Origin: Paraburkholderia ferrariae NBRC 106233 | GTDB taxonomy: Bacteria > Pseudomonadota > Gammaproteobacteria > Burkholderiales > Burkholderiaceae | Direction: 5' to 3' | Length of the DNA stretch: 64,000 nucleotides | Assembly (NCBI RefSeq): GCF_000685035.1 | Contig: NZ_BAYB01000019.1 | Span: 62,001-126,000 of the forward strand | Shown here: positions 1 to 8,470 of the stretch, in pieces | Layout: every line of letters begins with the position of its first letter | How positions within the stretch are numbered: position 1 is the stretch's first letter | Translations under genes and position numbers: made by a program | Notes under the pieces: model-generated | Database searches by the model: none | Told to the model about the DNA's origin: nothing | Seen by the model: only the letters and a program-made list of their open reading frames with translations

Positions 1-358
1 CGTCGCGAATGACGGCCACGATGCCCGTCAACGCGCCTTCGGGCGAGTGCAGCAACGCCACCGTAAAGGCGATCGAAAGCGAGCGGCCGGCCTTGTCCAC
101 CGCAGGCACGCGCAGCACGTCGTTGCCGTAGCGCGTTTCGCCGCTGGCCATGGTCTTGTGATAGCCCTCCCAGTGACGGCCGCGCAGGCGCTCCGGAATG
201 ATGAGGTCGAGCGTCCGGCCCATCGCCTCGCCCTCGGTATAGCCGAACATGCGGGTCGCGGCGGGATTCCAGAACGTGATGTCGCCTGCGGCATCGGAAA
301 TGACGATGGCATCGCCTATCACGTTGGCAAGCTGCGCAAAATCGATGGCGGTTGTCAT
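1..358 (-). CDS. PAS-domain protein, 3' end cut by window edge
   Basis: Reading from an ATG at 358, the first ~115 residues are visible and the gene runs off the window. The visible part is one PAS fold: a DAIVISDAAG opening, then the typical segments FWNPAATRMFGY and EGEAMGRTLDLIIPE, and a closing strand ending in GIVAVIRD. PAS domains sense small ligands, redox state or light and usually feed a kinase, cyclase or regulator. No output domain can be seen because the C-terminus is missing. It lies 122 bp downstream of frc on the same strand, separated from it by a strong hairpin, so a link to oxalate metabolism is possible but unproven. The PAS call is firm; the function is unknown. Confidence 0.8.
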   Translation of the reverse strand, partial: MTTAIDFAQLANVIGDAIVISDAAGDITFWNPAATRMFGYTEGEAMGRTLDLIIPERLRGRHWEGYHKTMASGETRYGNDVLRVPAVDKAGRSLSIAFTVALLHSPEGALTGIVAVIRD

Positions 359-435
359 GGCAATGGTTCTATCGTTGAGCAGCGAATAAACAGCCATTGA
401 GCGGCGGTCAAGGCAAGCCGCCGGTTAGCCGGTCG

Positions 436-462
436 GCGCCGCCCTCAACGGGAGGGCGGCGC
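436..462 (-). terminator. terminator-like hairpin after frc
   Basis: A perfect 11-bp inverted repeat (GCGCCGCCCTC at 436-446, GAGGGCGGCGC at 452-462) with a 5-nt loop begins 18 bp past the frc stop. No T-run follows on the minus strand, so it may act as a weak or factor-assisted terminator or as a 3' stabiliser of the oxc-frc mRNA. Confidence 0.5.
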
Positions 463-480
463 ATGCCGTGGCAGTTGTCG

Positions 481-1731
481 TCAGACCGCGCGAACTTCGT
501 GCAGCGCGGCGATCTGTTGTGCCGTGTAGCCGAGATCCGCCAGCACTTCGTCGGTGTGCTCACCCAGGAGCGGCGAGCCCTTGACCTCCGGCTTGAGCTC
601 GGAAAATTTAATCGGACTGCCAACGGTCAGATAGCTGCCGCGCTCCTTATGCGGCACTTCCACGACCGTTCCGCTCGCGCGCAGCGACGGGTCGTTCGCG
701 ATCTCCTTCATGCTCAGCACCGGCGCGCACGGAATGTCGAACTTGCGCAGAATGTCGATCGCCTCGAATTTCGTCTTGTCGGCAAGCCACGCTTCGATCG
801 TGTTGAAGATCTCGAAGATATGCGGCTGGCGTGCCTGGGCCGTCTTGTAGTCGGGGTCGTCGATCCACTCCGGCTTGCCGAGCGCGCGGCAGATCGGCTC
901 CCACGCATGGCCCTGGATCGTGAAGTAGATGTACGCGTTCGGATCGGTTTCCCAGCCCTTGCACTTGAGCACCCAGCCCGGCTGTCCGCCGCCGCCCGCA
1001 TTGCCGCCGCGCGGCACCACGTCGCTGAAGCTGCCGTGCGGATACTGCGGATACTCTTCCAGATAGCCCACGCGGTCGAGACGCTGCTGGTCGCGCAGCT
1101 TCACGCGGCACAGGTTGAGCACGCTGTCCTGCATCGAGACGGCCACCTTCTGCCCCTTGCCCGTCTTGTCGCGGCCGATCAGCGCCGTGAGAATGCCGAT
1201 GGCAAGGTGCATGCCGGTGTTGCTGTCGCCAAGCGCAGCCGCGCTCACGGTCGGCGGGCCGTCCCAGAAGCCGGTGGTCGAAGCGGCACCGCCCGCGCAT
1301 TGCGCCACGTTCTCGTAGACCTTGAGGTCATCGTAATGATGGCCTTCGCTGAAGCCCTTCACCGAAGCGACGATCATCTTCGGATTGAGCTCCTTGATGC
1401 GCTCCCACGTGAAGCCCATGCGATCGAGCGCGCCGGGCCCGAAGTTCTCCACGAGCACGTCCGACTCGCGAATCAGCTTCTCGAGCACCTCCTTGCCTTC
1501 CGGCTTCTTGGTGTCGAGTGTAAGCGAGCGCTTGTTGCTGTTGAGCATGGTGAAGTACAGCGCATCGACATCGGGAATGTCGCGCAACTGCGCGCGTGTG
1601 ACGTCGCCCGCGCCCGGACGCTCCACCTTGATCACGTCCGCACCGAACCACGCGAGCAACTGCGTGCAGGCAGGGCCGGCCTGCACGTGCGTGAAGTCGA
1701 TGATCTTGATGCCGTCGAGGGGTTTGCTCAT
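481..1731 (-). CDS. frc: formyl-CoA:oxalate CoA-transferase
   Basis: Class III CoA-transferase (CaiB/BaiF family), 416 residues. It moves CoA from formyl-CoA to oxalate, giving formate and oxalyl-CoA, the substrate of the oxc product encoded just upstream. The sequence keeps the numbering of the Oxalobacter formigenes enzyme in the first half: the catalytic Asp falls at residue 169 (ALGDSNTGMH) and Gln17 is present. The mobile glycine loop GGGGQ is at 246-250. Residue 48 is Gln, as known for E. coli YfdW, whereas the Oxalobacter enzyme has Trp there. The gene lies 60 bp behind oxc on the same strand, so co-transcription is likely. The protein is cytosolic. The oxc partner makes a carnitine-type CoA-transferase assignment unlikely. 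Confidence 0.96.
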   Translation of the reverse strand: MSKPLDGIKIIDFTHVQAGPACTQLLAWFGADVIKVERPGAGDVTRAQLRDIPDVDALYFTMLNSNKRSLTLDTKKPEGKEVLEKLIRESDVLVENFGPGALDRMGFTWERIKELNPKMIVASVKGFSEGHHYDDLKVYENVAQCAGGAASTTGFWDGPPTVSAAALGDSNTGMHLAIGILTALIGRDKTGKGQKVAVSMQDSVLNLCRVKLRDQQRLDRVGYLEEYPQYPHGSFSDVVPRGGNAGGGGQPGWVLKCKGWETDPNAYIYFTIQGHAWEPICRALGKPEWIDDPDYKTAQARQPHIFEIFNTIEAWLADKTKFEAIDILRKFDIPCAPVLSMKEIANDPSLRASGTVVEVPHKERGSYLTVGSPIKFSELKPEVKGSPLLGEHTDEVLADLGYTAQQIAALHEVRAV

Positions 1732-1791
1732 TACCGTATCTCCTGATACCTGGACTGATGCGTCCTTGTCGATTGGATTGCTGGACCGAAC

Positions 1792-3537
1792 TTATTTCTT
1801 CATGGCCGCGCTTTGCGGATTCAGATTCGTGAGGCGCCCGCTCTCCGTGCCGGCGGCTTCGTCGATGACGGCATTGATGAGCGTGGGCTTGCCCGACGCA
1901 ATGGCTTCGAGCAGCGCCGCAGTGAGTTCCTCGGGCGTGGTGGCGTGGTGACCGACACCGCCGAACGCCTCCATCATCCGGTCGTAGCGCGCGTTCTTCA
2001 CGAAGACAGTGGGCGCGACGTCTGCGCCGCCCGTTGGGTTGACGTCGGTGCCGCGATAGACGCCGTTGTTGTTGAACACGATCGTGCACACGGGCAGGTC
2101 GTAGCGGCAGATCGTTTCGAGCTCCATGCCGCTGAAGCCGAATGCGCTGTCGCCTTCGATGGCGACCACCTGGGTGCCGCTCGTCACGGCCGCGCCGATG
2201 GCGAAGCCCATGCCGATGCCCATGATCCCCCACGTACCCGAGTCGAAGCGCTTGCGAGGCTGGTACATGTCGATGATGCTGCGCGCGTAGTCGAGCGTGT
2301 TCGCGCCTTCGTTGACGACGTTGATATCGGGCCGCGTCTTCAGCACGTCGCGAATCGCGCGCAGCGCGCTATGGAAATTCATCGGCGTCGGATTCTTGTC
2401 GAGCGTCGCCGCCATCTTTTCCTGGTTCTTGCTCTTGCGCTGGGCGACCGCGTCGAGCCATCCGGCGGGCGGCTGCGGGAAATCGTCGCCGATGCCTTCC
2501 AGCAGCGCTTCGACGCACGAACCGATATCGCCGATCAGCGGCGCTTCGATCGCAACGTTGCTGTCGATCTCGGTGGGCGCGATATCGATCTGCACGAACT
2601 GCTTGGCCACCGGTGCGCCCCAGGTCTTACCCTTGCCGTGCGAGAGCAGCCAGTTCAGGCGTGCGCCCACCAGCAGCACGGCATCCGACTCGGCCAGCAC
2701 GAACGAGCGCGCGGCCGAAGCCGATTGCGCATGCGTATCGGGCAGCAAGCCCTTGGCCATCGACATCGGCAGATAAGGAATGCCGCTCTTCTCCACAAGT
2801 GCGCGAATGGATGCGTCGGCCTGGGCGTAGGCGGCGCCCTTGCCGAGCAGAATCAGCGGTCGCTTTGCATTCCTCAGTACATCGAGCGCGCGCTTGACGG
2901 CTTCGGGCGCCGGAATCTGGCGCGGCGCGGCATCCACCACTTTCACGAGCGACTGCTGGCCCTTGACCGCGTCGATCGTCTGCGCGAGCAGTTTGGCCGG
3001 TAGATCGAGATACACACCGCCGGGGCGGCCCGAGACGGCCGCGCGAATCGCCCGCGCCACCCCGATCCCGATGTCCTCGGCGTGCAGCACGCGGTACGCA
3101 GCCTTCGCATACGGCTTCGCGGCATTGAGCTGATCCATCTCCTCATAGTCGCCCTGCTGCAGATCGACGATCTCGCGCTCGCTCGACCCGCTGATGAGGA
3201 TCATCGGGAAGCAATTGGTCGTGGCATTGGCAAGCGCCGTGAGACCGTTGAGAAAGCCCGGCGCGGAAACGGTCAGGCAGATGCCGGGCTTCTTCGTCAT
3301 ATAGCCCGCCACGGCCGCGGCGTTGCCTGCGTTCTGCTCGTGGCGAAAGCCAATGAAGCGCATGCCCTCGGCCTGCGCAAGACGGGCGAGATCGGTGATG
3401 GGGATACCGACCAGCCCGAAGATCGTGTCGATATCGTTGAGTTTCAGCGCGTCGATGACGAGATGAAAACCGTCTGTCGTTTGCTGCGCTTCGGGCGCCG
3501 GGCTGTTTTGCGCCTCGTTGATGCCTGCTTCTGCCAT
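1792..3537 (-). CDS. oxc: oxalyl-CoA decarboxylase
   Basis: Thiamine-diphosphate enzyme of 581 residues that decarboxylates oxalyl-CoA to formyl-CoA and CO2; with Frc it completes the oxalate cycle. The ThDP/Mg motif starts with GDS at 462-464 and ends in NNN at 489-491. The cofactor-activating Glu is in FRHEQNAG (Glu67). Domain order is the usual pyrimidine-binding, middle, pyrophosphate-binding. I chose the ATG at 3537 because AGAGGAG lies just upstream; a longer frame reaching 3624 would run through the promoter. Compared with the ~568-residue Oxalobacter protein it has a short Ala/Gln/Pro-rich N-terminal extension. It is first in the oxc-frc unit, and the upstream dyad suggests control by the GntR regulator at 3816-4535. 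Confidence 0.96.
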   Translation of the reverse strand: MAEAGINEAQNSPAPEAQQTTDGFHLVIDALKLNDIDTIFGLVGIPITDLARLAQAEGMRFIGFRHEQNAGNAAAVAGYMTKKPGICLTVSAPGFLNGLTALANATTNCFPMILISGSSEREIVDLQQGDYEEMDQLNAAKPYAKAAYRVLHAEDIGIGVARAIRAAVSGRPGGVYLDLPAKLLAQTIDAVKGQQSLVKVVDAAPRQIPAPEAVKRALDVLRNAKRPLILLGKGAAYAQADASIRALVEKSGIPYLPMSMAKGLLPDTHAQSASAARSFVLAESDAVLLVGARLNWLLSHGKGKTWGAPVAKQFVQIDIAPTEIDSNVAIEAPLIGDIGSCVEALLEGIGDDFPQPPAGWLDAVAQRKSKNQEKMAATLDKNPTPMNFHSALRAIRDVLKTRPDINVVNEGANTLDYARSIIDMYQPRKRFDSGTWGIMGIGMGFAIGAAVTSGTQVVAIEGDSAFGFSGMELETICRYDLPVCTIVFNNNGVYRGTDVNPTGGADVAPTVFVKNARYDRMMEAFGGVGHHATTPEELTAALLEAIASGKPTLINAVIDEAAGTESGRLTNLNPQSAAMKK

Positions 3538-3571
3538 GACGTCTCCTCTTTGGCGGGGCGTTACGTGAGTC

Positions 3572-3599
3572 GTGATATACAATATTTCACACACAATAT
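3572..3599. promoter_or_regulatory. candidate operator of the oxalate GntR regulator
   Basis: The 19-bp stretch 3572-3590 is an imperfect palindrome of form GTGA-N-ATA-NNN-TAT-N-TCAC (7 of 9 base pairs match). A second related word, ACACAATAT, follows at 3591-3599, 14 bp after ATACAATAT at 3577-3585. The same 9-mer ATACAATAT recurs upstream of the GntR gene (4592-4600). The dyad covers the predicted -10 of the oxc promoter, a position suited to repression. Confidence 0.55.
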
Positions 3600-3606
3600 T
3601 AGTCAA
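3579..3606 (-). promoter_or_regulatory. predicted sigma-70 promoter of oxc-frc
   Basis: On the minus strand TTGACT (3606-3601) and TATTGT (3584-3579) are separated by 16 bp, about 42 bp upstream of the oxc start. This is a good -35 and a fair -10. It overlaps the dyad described for this region. Confidence 0.5.
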
Positions 3607-3815
3607 GATGTTTTTCGACAGCATTTGTGTGCTTCGTTATGCGAACTGCCGCTGTCCTTGCCAGGCGGCGCAGCGGCGCATCGAGACCACCGCACACCAC
3701 CTCATTTATTACGCAGTCCATACAAATTATCCAGGCACCGCGAATATCGATTCATACCGGAAAATTATGGATACCTATCTTTCATGCCTGCACGGCACAG
3801 CCTGCATTCGCACAA

Positions 3816-4535
3816 TCAGTCCAGAAAATCGCAGTTCGCCTCCACAAACAGCGCAAGATCGATCGAGTGCTGGCGCACGAGTTGCTCGACACGCTCCGTG
3901 TCGCGCTGCTCCAGCGCTTCGATAATGCGCATGTGATCGACAATGGAGCGCGAAGCGCGGTCGCTCTGCGCGATCGTCATGCGCCGGATCGCACGCACAT
4001 GCATGAAGATGTTCTTGAGGGTGTCCACGATGATCGGCGACTTCGACAGTTCCACCAGCGACTGGTGGAACATGATGTTGGCCTCCGAATACTCCTCGAT
4101 ATGGTCCGACGGCGTGGTGTCGCCGAAGTCCGAGAACATGCGGCGCAGGCGGGCAATGTCGTCGTCGGTGGCCCGCTGGGTCGCAAGCCGGGCAGCAATG
4201 CTTTCGAGTGCGGCCCACATATAGATCATCTCGACGATTTCCTTGCGCGTTTTGCGCAGGATATACACGCCGCGCCGCGGCACCGTGCGTAGAAACCCCT
4301 CCTGCTCAAGCAGCGTCATGGCCTCGCGCACCGGCGTGCGGCTCACGCCCAGTTTCTCGGTCAACTCCTTCTCGTCCAGACGGATCTCGTCGCGCGAGCG
4401 GTAGATGTCGGTCTGCGCAATCGCCTGCTTGAGCCTCGCGTACGCCTGGTCGCGCAGAGACACGGCGGCGTTGATCGGTTCGAGCGCAAAGGCCAGCGGG
4501 AGGGCTTCGGCATCGGCTTGTCTATCGGCGGACAT
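3816..4535 (-). CDS. GntR-family regulator, FadR/FCD subfamily, of oxalate genes
   Basis: A 239-residue DNA-binding regulator. Residues ~28-93 form the GntR winged helix (core KELTEKLGVSRTPVREAM followed by the wing VPRRGVYI). Residues ~98-225 are the all-helical FCD ligand domain, whose Asp/His residues usually coordinate a metal and a carboxylate effector. An ATG at 4586 would add 17 residues but lies inside the probable operator; the ATG at 4535 has GGAGA upstream and is preferred. It is transcribed in the same direction as oxc-frc, ~280 bp upstream of oxc. Shared ATACAATAT dyads before this gene and before oxc suggest it controls both. Oxalate, oxalyl-CoA or formyl-CoA as effector is inference. 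Confidence 0.88.
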   Translation of the reverse strand: MSADRQADAEALPLAFALEPINAAVSLRDQAYARLKQAIAQTDIYRSRDEIRLDEKELTEKLGVSRTPVREAMTLLEQEGFLRTVPRRGVYILRKTRKEIVEMIYMWAALESIAARLATQRATDDDIARLRRMFSDFGDTTPSDHIEEYSEANIMFHQSLVELSKSPIIVDTLKNIFMHVRAIRRMTIAQSDRASRSIVDHMRIIEALEQRDTERVEQLVRQHSIDLALFVEANCDFLD

Positions 4536-4586
4536 CGGTCGCTTGTCTCCAACGTTTGTTTGACCGGCTCTACAAACATTCCACAT

Positions 4587-4605
4587 GTCACATACAATAT
4601 ATCAG
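4587..4605. promoter_or_regulatory. candidate autoregulatory operator of the GntR gene
   Basis: Contains ATACAATAT at 4592-4600 in the same orientation as in the oxc promoter; aligned to that 19-bp dyad it keeps the ATA-NNN-TAT core and T/A pairs in the arms. It starts 51 bp before the preferred GntR start codon. Confidence 0.45.
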
Positions 4606-4772
4606 CGAAAGCGACGTAGCTATGGGGGGTTTACGCGCAGTCCGGCGGCAGCCCCACCCATCCGCTTCAATAGATAAGCAATGGTGAATACAAATCAGAA
4701 AAAACTTTAACTATCGTTTATTCATCCGCACTTCTACGCTTGGTTCACGCCATCGCCATTCAGGAGACTGCC

Positions 4773-5162
4773 ATGAGCCAATCGTCCACCCTCCGGCATG
4801 CTGCCGAACACGACCGCCACCTGGAAGCGCACCTGAGCGCATTCAACGCAGCGTTCGCGGAACTGGGCTTGAGGTTTCGCTGGGACATGCAAACGCTCTA
4901 TTCGCTCGCGGCAATCGAGGGCGAGCGCGCACGCATCTCCGCCTATATCGATGTACACCACCCGCATCTGCTCAAGGCCTACAGCAGCGAGTTCCTGTGC
5001 GAGGCGATTCTCGCGCTCAAGCACGCGCGCTTGCCCGGCGACTGGCTCGCAGGGCGCGTGGCATCGCAGGGGACGACGAGAGAGACGCCGGCCATGCAGG
5101 CCGGCTGGGAAGGCGGCTGGCAAGATACGGGCGCGGGTCTGCCCGCGCTCTCGGGCGCCTGA
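4773..5162 (+). CDS. conserved-looking small protein of unknown function
   Basis: A 129-residue soluble protein I do not recognise. The ATG at 4773 has AGGAG seven bases upstream, a good start. The N-terminal two thirds is rich in helix formers and His (for example AAEHDRHLEAHLSAF and DVHHPHLLKAYSSEFL). The last ~30 residues are Gly/Trp-rich (AGWEGGWQDTGAG). No signal peptide, membrane segment or catalytic motif is visible. It faces away from the GntR gene across an AT-rich 237-bp gap and converges with the ligase at 5284, so it is its own transcription unit. A role near oxalate metabolism is only suggested by position. Confidence 0.6.
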   Translation: MSQSSTLRHAAEHDRHLEAHLSAFNAAFAELGLRFRWDMQTLYSLAAIEGERARISAYIDVHHPHLLKAYSSEFLCEAILALKHARLPGDWLAGRVASQGTTRETPAMQAGWEGGWQDTGAGLPALSGA

Positions 5163-5264
5163 GAAAGACGCCGCGCTTTTGCGCAATCGATCAGGATGAC
5201 GATGTATTGGCCGCCCCTGCGCCGTCAAGCGCAAGAGCCGCCCTATCCTGACGAAACGCAGCGA

Positions 5265-5307
5265 GAGGCAAACGCGCCGGCGCTCAGCCGCGCTGCGCGT
5301 TTGCCTC
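5265..5307. repeat. 12-bp perfect inverted repeat spanning the ligase stop codon
   Basis: GAGGCAAACGCG at 5265-5276 pairs perfectly with CGCGTTTGCCTC at 5296-5307, with a 19-nt loop holding the stop codon of the minus-strand ligase. It sits between two convergent genes, so it may end transcription from either side, although no T-run follows. Confidence 0.6.
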
Positions 5308-7062
5308 GTCTTCCTGGAGCTTGCGCCACAGGATCTTGCCGCTGCCCGACTTGGGCAGCGTCTCGACGAATTGCACCACGCGCGGCGCCTTGTAGGCCGC
5401 CATGTTGTCGTGTGCCCACGCGATGATGTCGTCCTCGCTCACGGCGCCCACCTGCCTGGGGTCGAGCACCACACAGGCCTTCACCGTCTCGCCGCGCCGC
5501 GCGTCCTGCGTGCCGATCACGCACACCTCCTTGATGGCGGGATGGCGGTACATCAGCGCCTCGACTTCGGCCGGCCAGATTTTATAGCCCGACGCATTGA
5601 TCATGCGTTTCAGGCGGTCGGTGATGAAGTAGTAGCCCTCCGCGTCGCGCCGCACGAGGTCGCCCGTGCGCAGAAACCGCTTGCCGTCGCGCTCGATGAA
5701 CGCGTCGCGCGTGGCTTCCGGATTGCGCCAGTAACCCTGCATCACCTGCGGTGCATGCATGATGAGTTCACCCGATGCACCGTCCGGCACCTCCTCCAGC
5801 GTGATCGGGTCGATCACGCGCGAGTCCACGTCGAACACCGGAATGCCCAGGCACTGCGGCTTCGGACGCTGCGGAGGATTGATGTGCGTGCCCGCCATGG
5901 TCTCGGACATGCCATAGCCTTCGACGAACTCGAGGCCCGTCAAGTCGTGCAGCTTCTTCACGACGGCATCGGGCATGGTCGCGCCGCCCCCGCGCATCCA
6001 CGCGAGGCTCGACAGGTCGTATTCGCCGATGCGCGGATTCGAAATGAAGTCCACCACCATCGTCGAGATCGCCTGCCAGCCGTTGACGCGATAGTGCTCG
6101 ATCGCGCGCGCAGCGGCATCGCGATCCCAGCGCGGCAGCACCACGATGGTCGAACCGTTATAGAGCGGGCTGTTCATGCCGCCCTGCATGCCGGTGACGT
6201 GGAAGAACGGCAACACGGAAAGCTGAACGGCATCCTGATTGCTGCCGAACCAGTTGCACCCGCCCACCGCGGTGCTCATTACGCTGCGGTGCGTGTGCAT
6301 GCAGCCTTTGGGCTTGCCGGTCGTGCCCGAGGTATAGGGCATCACGCAAAGATCGTCGGAGCCCGCGGTGAGCGGCCCGGGCGGCACGCGCAGCGCCAGC
6401 GCATCGGCCCAGTGCACGACGCCCGGCCCGGCCACGTAGCGCGGCGCGCCGACGAATTCGGGCACGGGCGACGACGGTTCGCCCTTTACGTAATCGCCAT
6501 AAGTGGCGACGATCAGCCGCTGCAGGCCCGGCGCCGCATTGCTTGCCGGCCCCTCGCTCACATGCGGCGCGATGCGCGCGTACAGCTCCTGCGCGACGAA
6601 TGCGGTCGTCGCCCCGCTGTCCTCCACGTAATGCGCGAGCTCCTCGGTCATGTTCATCGGATTGACCGGCACCACCATGGCGTTCGCGCGCAGGATCGCG
6701 TAGTACGCGATGACCCACTGCGGGCTGTTCTGCATATAGAGCAGCACGCGGTCGCCCGCCTTCACGCCGCAGTGCTGCTGGAGATAGCCGGCCATGCGCT
6801 CGGCCTCGTCCTTGAACTGCGCGAACGTGACAAGCGTGTCGTAGAAGACGATGTAGGGTTTGTCGGGAAAGCGGGCCGCCGAGACCTCGGCGTTATAGAA
6901 CAGGTTCGTGGCCGGAATCGTGAGGTGGGGCGAAAGATGCGGGGGCCAGTGCGGCGAAGGCAGATTCGGTCTCGCGAGGGATGCGCCGGCCTCGGCCGAC
7001 GTTTGGGAAGCAGAGTGAGAGGCAGGCTGTGAAGCAGGTTGCGGCTGAACTGACGTGGGCAT
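5284..7062 (-). CDS. AMP-forming acyl-CoA ligase
   Basis: Member of the ANL superfamily, 592 residues. It activates a carboxylic acid with ATP to an acyl-adenylate and then forms the CoA thioester. The P-loop-like motif YTSGTTGKPKG is at ~243-253. It is followed by GYGMSE (A5-type motif), RTGDLVRRD (Asp that binds ribose), the hinge region DRLKRMINASGYK, and the C-terminal Lys in KSGSGKILWRK. The family is medium/long-chain fatty acyl or aryl; the substrate cannot be read from the sequence. The first ~35 residues are a Ser/Gln/Pro-rich tail outside the domain. It lies 104 bp behind the SDR gene, so the two probably form one operon in acyl-CoA metabolism. Confidence 0.88.
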   Translation of the reverse strand: MPTSVQPQPASQPASHSASQTSAEAGASLARPNLPSPHWPPHLSPHLTIPATNLFYNAEVSAARFPDKPYIVFYDTLVTFAQFKDEAERMAGYLQQHCGVKAGDRVLLYMQNSPQWVIAYYAILRANAMVVPVNPMNMTEELAHYVEDSGATTAFVAQELYARIAPHVSEGPASNAAPGLQRLIVATYGDYVKGEPSSPVPEFVGAPRYVAGPGVVHWADALALRVPPGPLTAGSDDLCVMPYTSGTTGKPKGCMHTHRSVMSTAVGGCNWFGSNQDAVQLSVLPFFHVTGMQGGMNSPLYNGSTIVVLPRWDRDAAARAIEHYRVNGWQAISTMVVDFISNPRIGEYDLSSLAWMRGGGATMPDAVVKKLHDLTGLEFVEGYGMSETMAGTHINPPQRPKPQCLGIPVFDVDSRVIDPITLEEVPDGASGELIMHAPQVMQGYWRNPEATRDAFIERDGKRFLRTGDLVRRDAEGYYFITDRLKRMINASGYKIWPAEVEALMYRHPAIKEVCVIGTQDARRGETVKACVVLDPRQVGAVSEDDIIAWAHDNMAAYKAPRVVQFVETLPKSGSGKILWRKLQEDEANAQRG

Positions 7063-7166
7063 GGCAGGTTCTGTCTCGTTGAATGTGCGCCGCTCATCGC
7101 GCGCACGTTAGGCAATCGGCACGCGCGCCGCGAAGCCTGCGGCGCGTGCGGAACACGAGGCAAGCG

Positions 7167-7940
7167 TCAGACGACGCTCGCGCCGCCGTCGACGGCCAGA
7201 TACTGGCCCGTGATGTGGCGGCCTGCCGCGCTCGCGAGGAGCACGACGGCGCCCTTGAGGTCGTCGTCGTCGCCGAGGCGCCTGAGCGGCGTGTGGTCGA
7301 TAACCGTCTGGCCCAGCTTGTCGAGCAGTCCGGCCGACATCTTCGAGGGGAAGAAGCCCGGGCAGATCGCATTCACGTTGATGCCGTACTTGCCCCACTC
7401 CGCGGCAAGCGCGCGCGTGAAGTTGATGGCCGCGGCCTTCGAGGTGTTGTACGCAATGGTCTGCATGGGCCCGAGCGTCCCCTTGAGACCCGCGATCGAG
7501 GCCACGTTGATGATCTTGCCGCTCCGGCGCGGAATCATGCTGCGCTTGCCCACTTCGCGCGCGAGGAAAAACGGCGCGTTGACGTTCAGGTTCATGACCT
7601 TGTGCCACGCCTCGTCGGGATAATCTTCCGCGGGCGCGCCCCACGTGGCGCCCGCGTTATTCACGAGGATGTCGATCTTGCCGCAGGCCGCGAGCGTTTC
7701 ATCGACGAGCGGCGCGACGGACTCCGCGCGCTGCAGGTCGGTAACGACGGTCATCGCCTCGATCCCGAGACCCTGGAGGTGGCGCTGCGCCTGCGCCAGT
7801 TCATCCGCCTTGCGGGCCGTGACGACGACGCGGCACCCCATCTCGCCCAGCGCCTCGGCCATCTGCAACCCGAGCCCGCGCGAGCCGCCCGTGATGAGCG
7901 CCACCTGCCCGCCCAGTTCGAACATGTCCCTTACCTGCAT
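7167..7940 (-). CDS. short-chain dehydrogenase/reductase
   Basis: Classical SDR of 257 residues using NAD(P)H. Cofactor motif TGGSRGLG at 17-24, NNAG at 92-95, catalytic Ser146, Tyr162 and Lys166 (YNTSK), and a C-terminal substrate loop after CPGFF. An Arg at residue 20 and another near strand 2 (TARKAD) would suit NADPH, but this is not decisive. The ATG at 7940 has AGGAGA eight bases upstream and is preferred over 8024. It precedes the acyl-CoA ligase in the same direction, which suggests reduction or oxidation of a hydroxyacyl or ketoacyl intermediate made by that ligase. The natural substrate is unknown. Confidence 0.88.
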   Translation of the reverse strand: MQVRDMFELGGQVALITGGSRGLGLQMAEALGEMGCRVVVTARKADELAQAQRHLQGLGIEAMTVVTDLQRAESVAPLVDETLAACGKIDILVNNAGATWGAPAEDYPDEAWHKVMNLNVNAPFFLAREVGKRSMIPRRSGKIINVASIAGLKGTLGPMQTIAYNTSKAAAINFTRALAAEWGKYGINVNAICPGFFPSKMSAGLLDKLGQTVIDHTPLRRLGDDDDLKGAVVLLASAAGRHITGQYLAVDGGASVV

Positions 7941-8470
7941 GCTTGATGTCTCCTGTGTCTCGCGGCCGGCGCGGGGCGCGGCCATGGGGGTCCGGAGGGG
8001 CCGGCCTCGCCGGCTCTCCGACATTGGCGACCGATTCTAGCCATGCGTCTGCGCGAGGTAAATAAGGAAAAGCACGGTCGTTCACAACAAATTCAGCGCG
8101 CATCGGAAGGCGGACAAAGAAACCGCGACCACACCGCCCAGCAGAAAATCGGAAATGGCTGGCCGAAGCCATGCTGAGCAGGGGTGATCCGCACGGTATC
8201 GACAGCGCACTCGACTGGCTTTCCTGCTAACCGCCACACCGCTCCCCACACAAGCATTCATTTAATTTACTTTTAAATTACGTTTAAATTTCATTCGAAA
8301 AAATCGGAAAAAATCGGCCAGGGATTAGCCCGAAGTTGATGTCCGCATTCATGCAATTGTTTAATCCCGGGCGTACACTCCCGGCAAGTCCGTTGCGCGG
8401 GGCGTCGCGGGCTGCACGAGACACCGCCGCTCTAGACGGCACCGTAAAGCCATACCAGGAGAACAATCAC
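7941..8470. other. divergent intergenic region, SDR operon / MFS gene
   Basis: 530 bp with no convincing gene. It includes an AT-rich patch at 8258-8310 with TTTAAA-N5-TTTAAA (8272-8287) and a direct repeat of AAAAAATCGG (near 8299-8317). These suit a regulator-binding site shared by the divergent genes, but no regulator gene lies nearby. Confidence 0.4.
8336..8365 (+). promoter_or_regulatory. predicted sigma-70 promoter of the MFS gene
   Basis: TTGATG at 8336-8341 and TTTAAT at 8360-8365 are spaced by 18 bp, giving a predicted leader of about 100 nt before the MFS start at 8471. The match is fair, not perfect. Confidence 0.4.
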
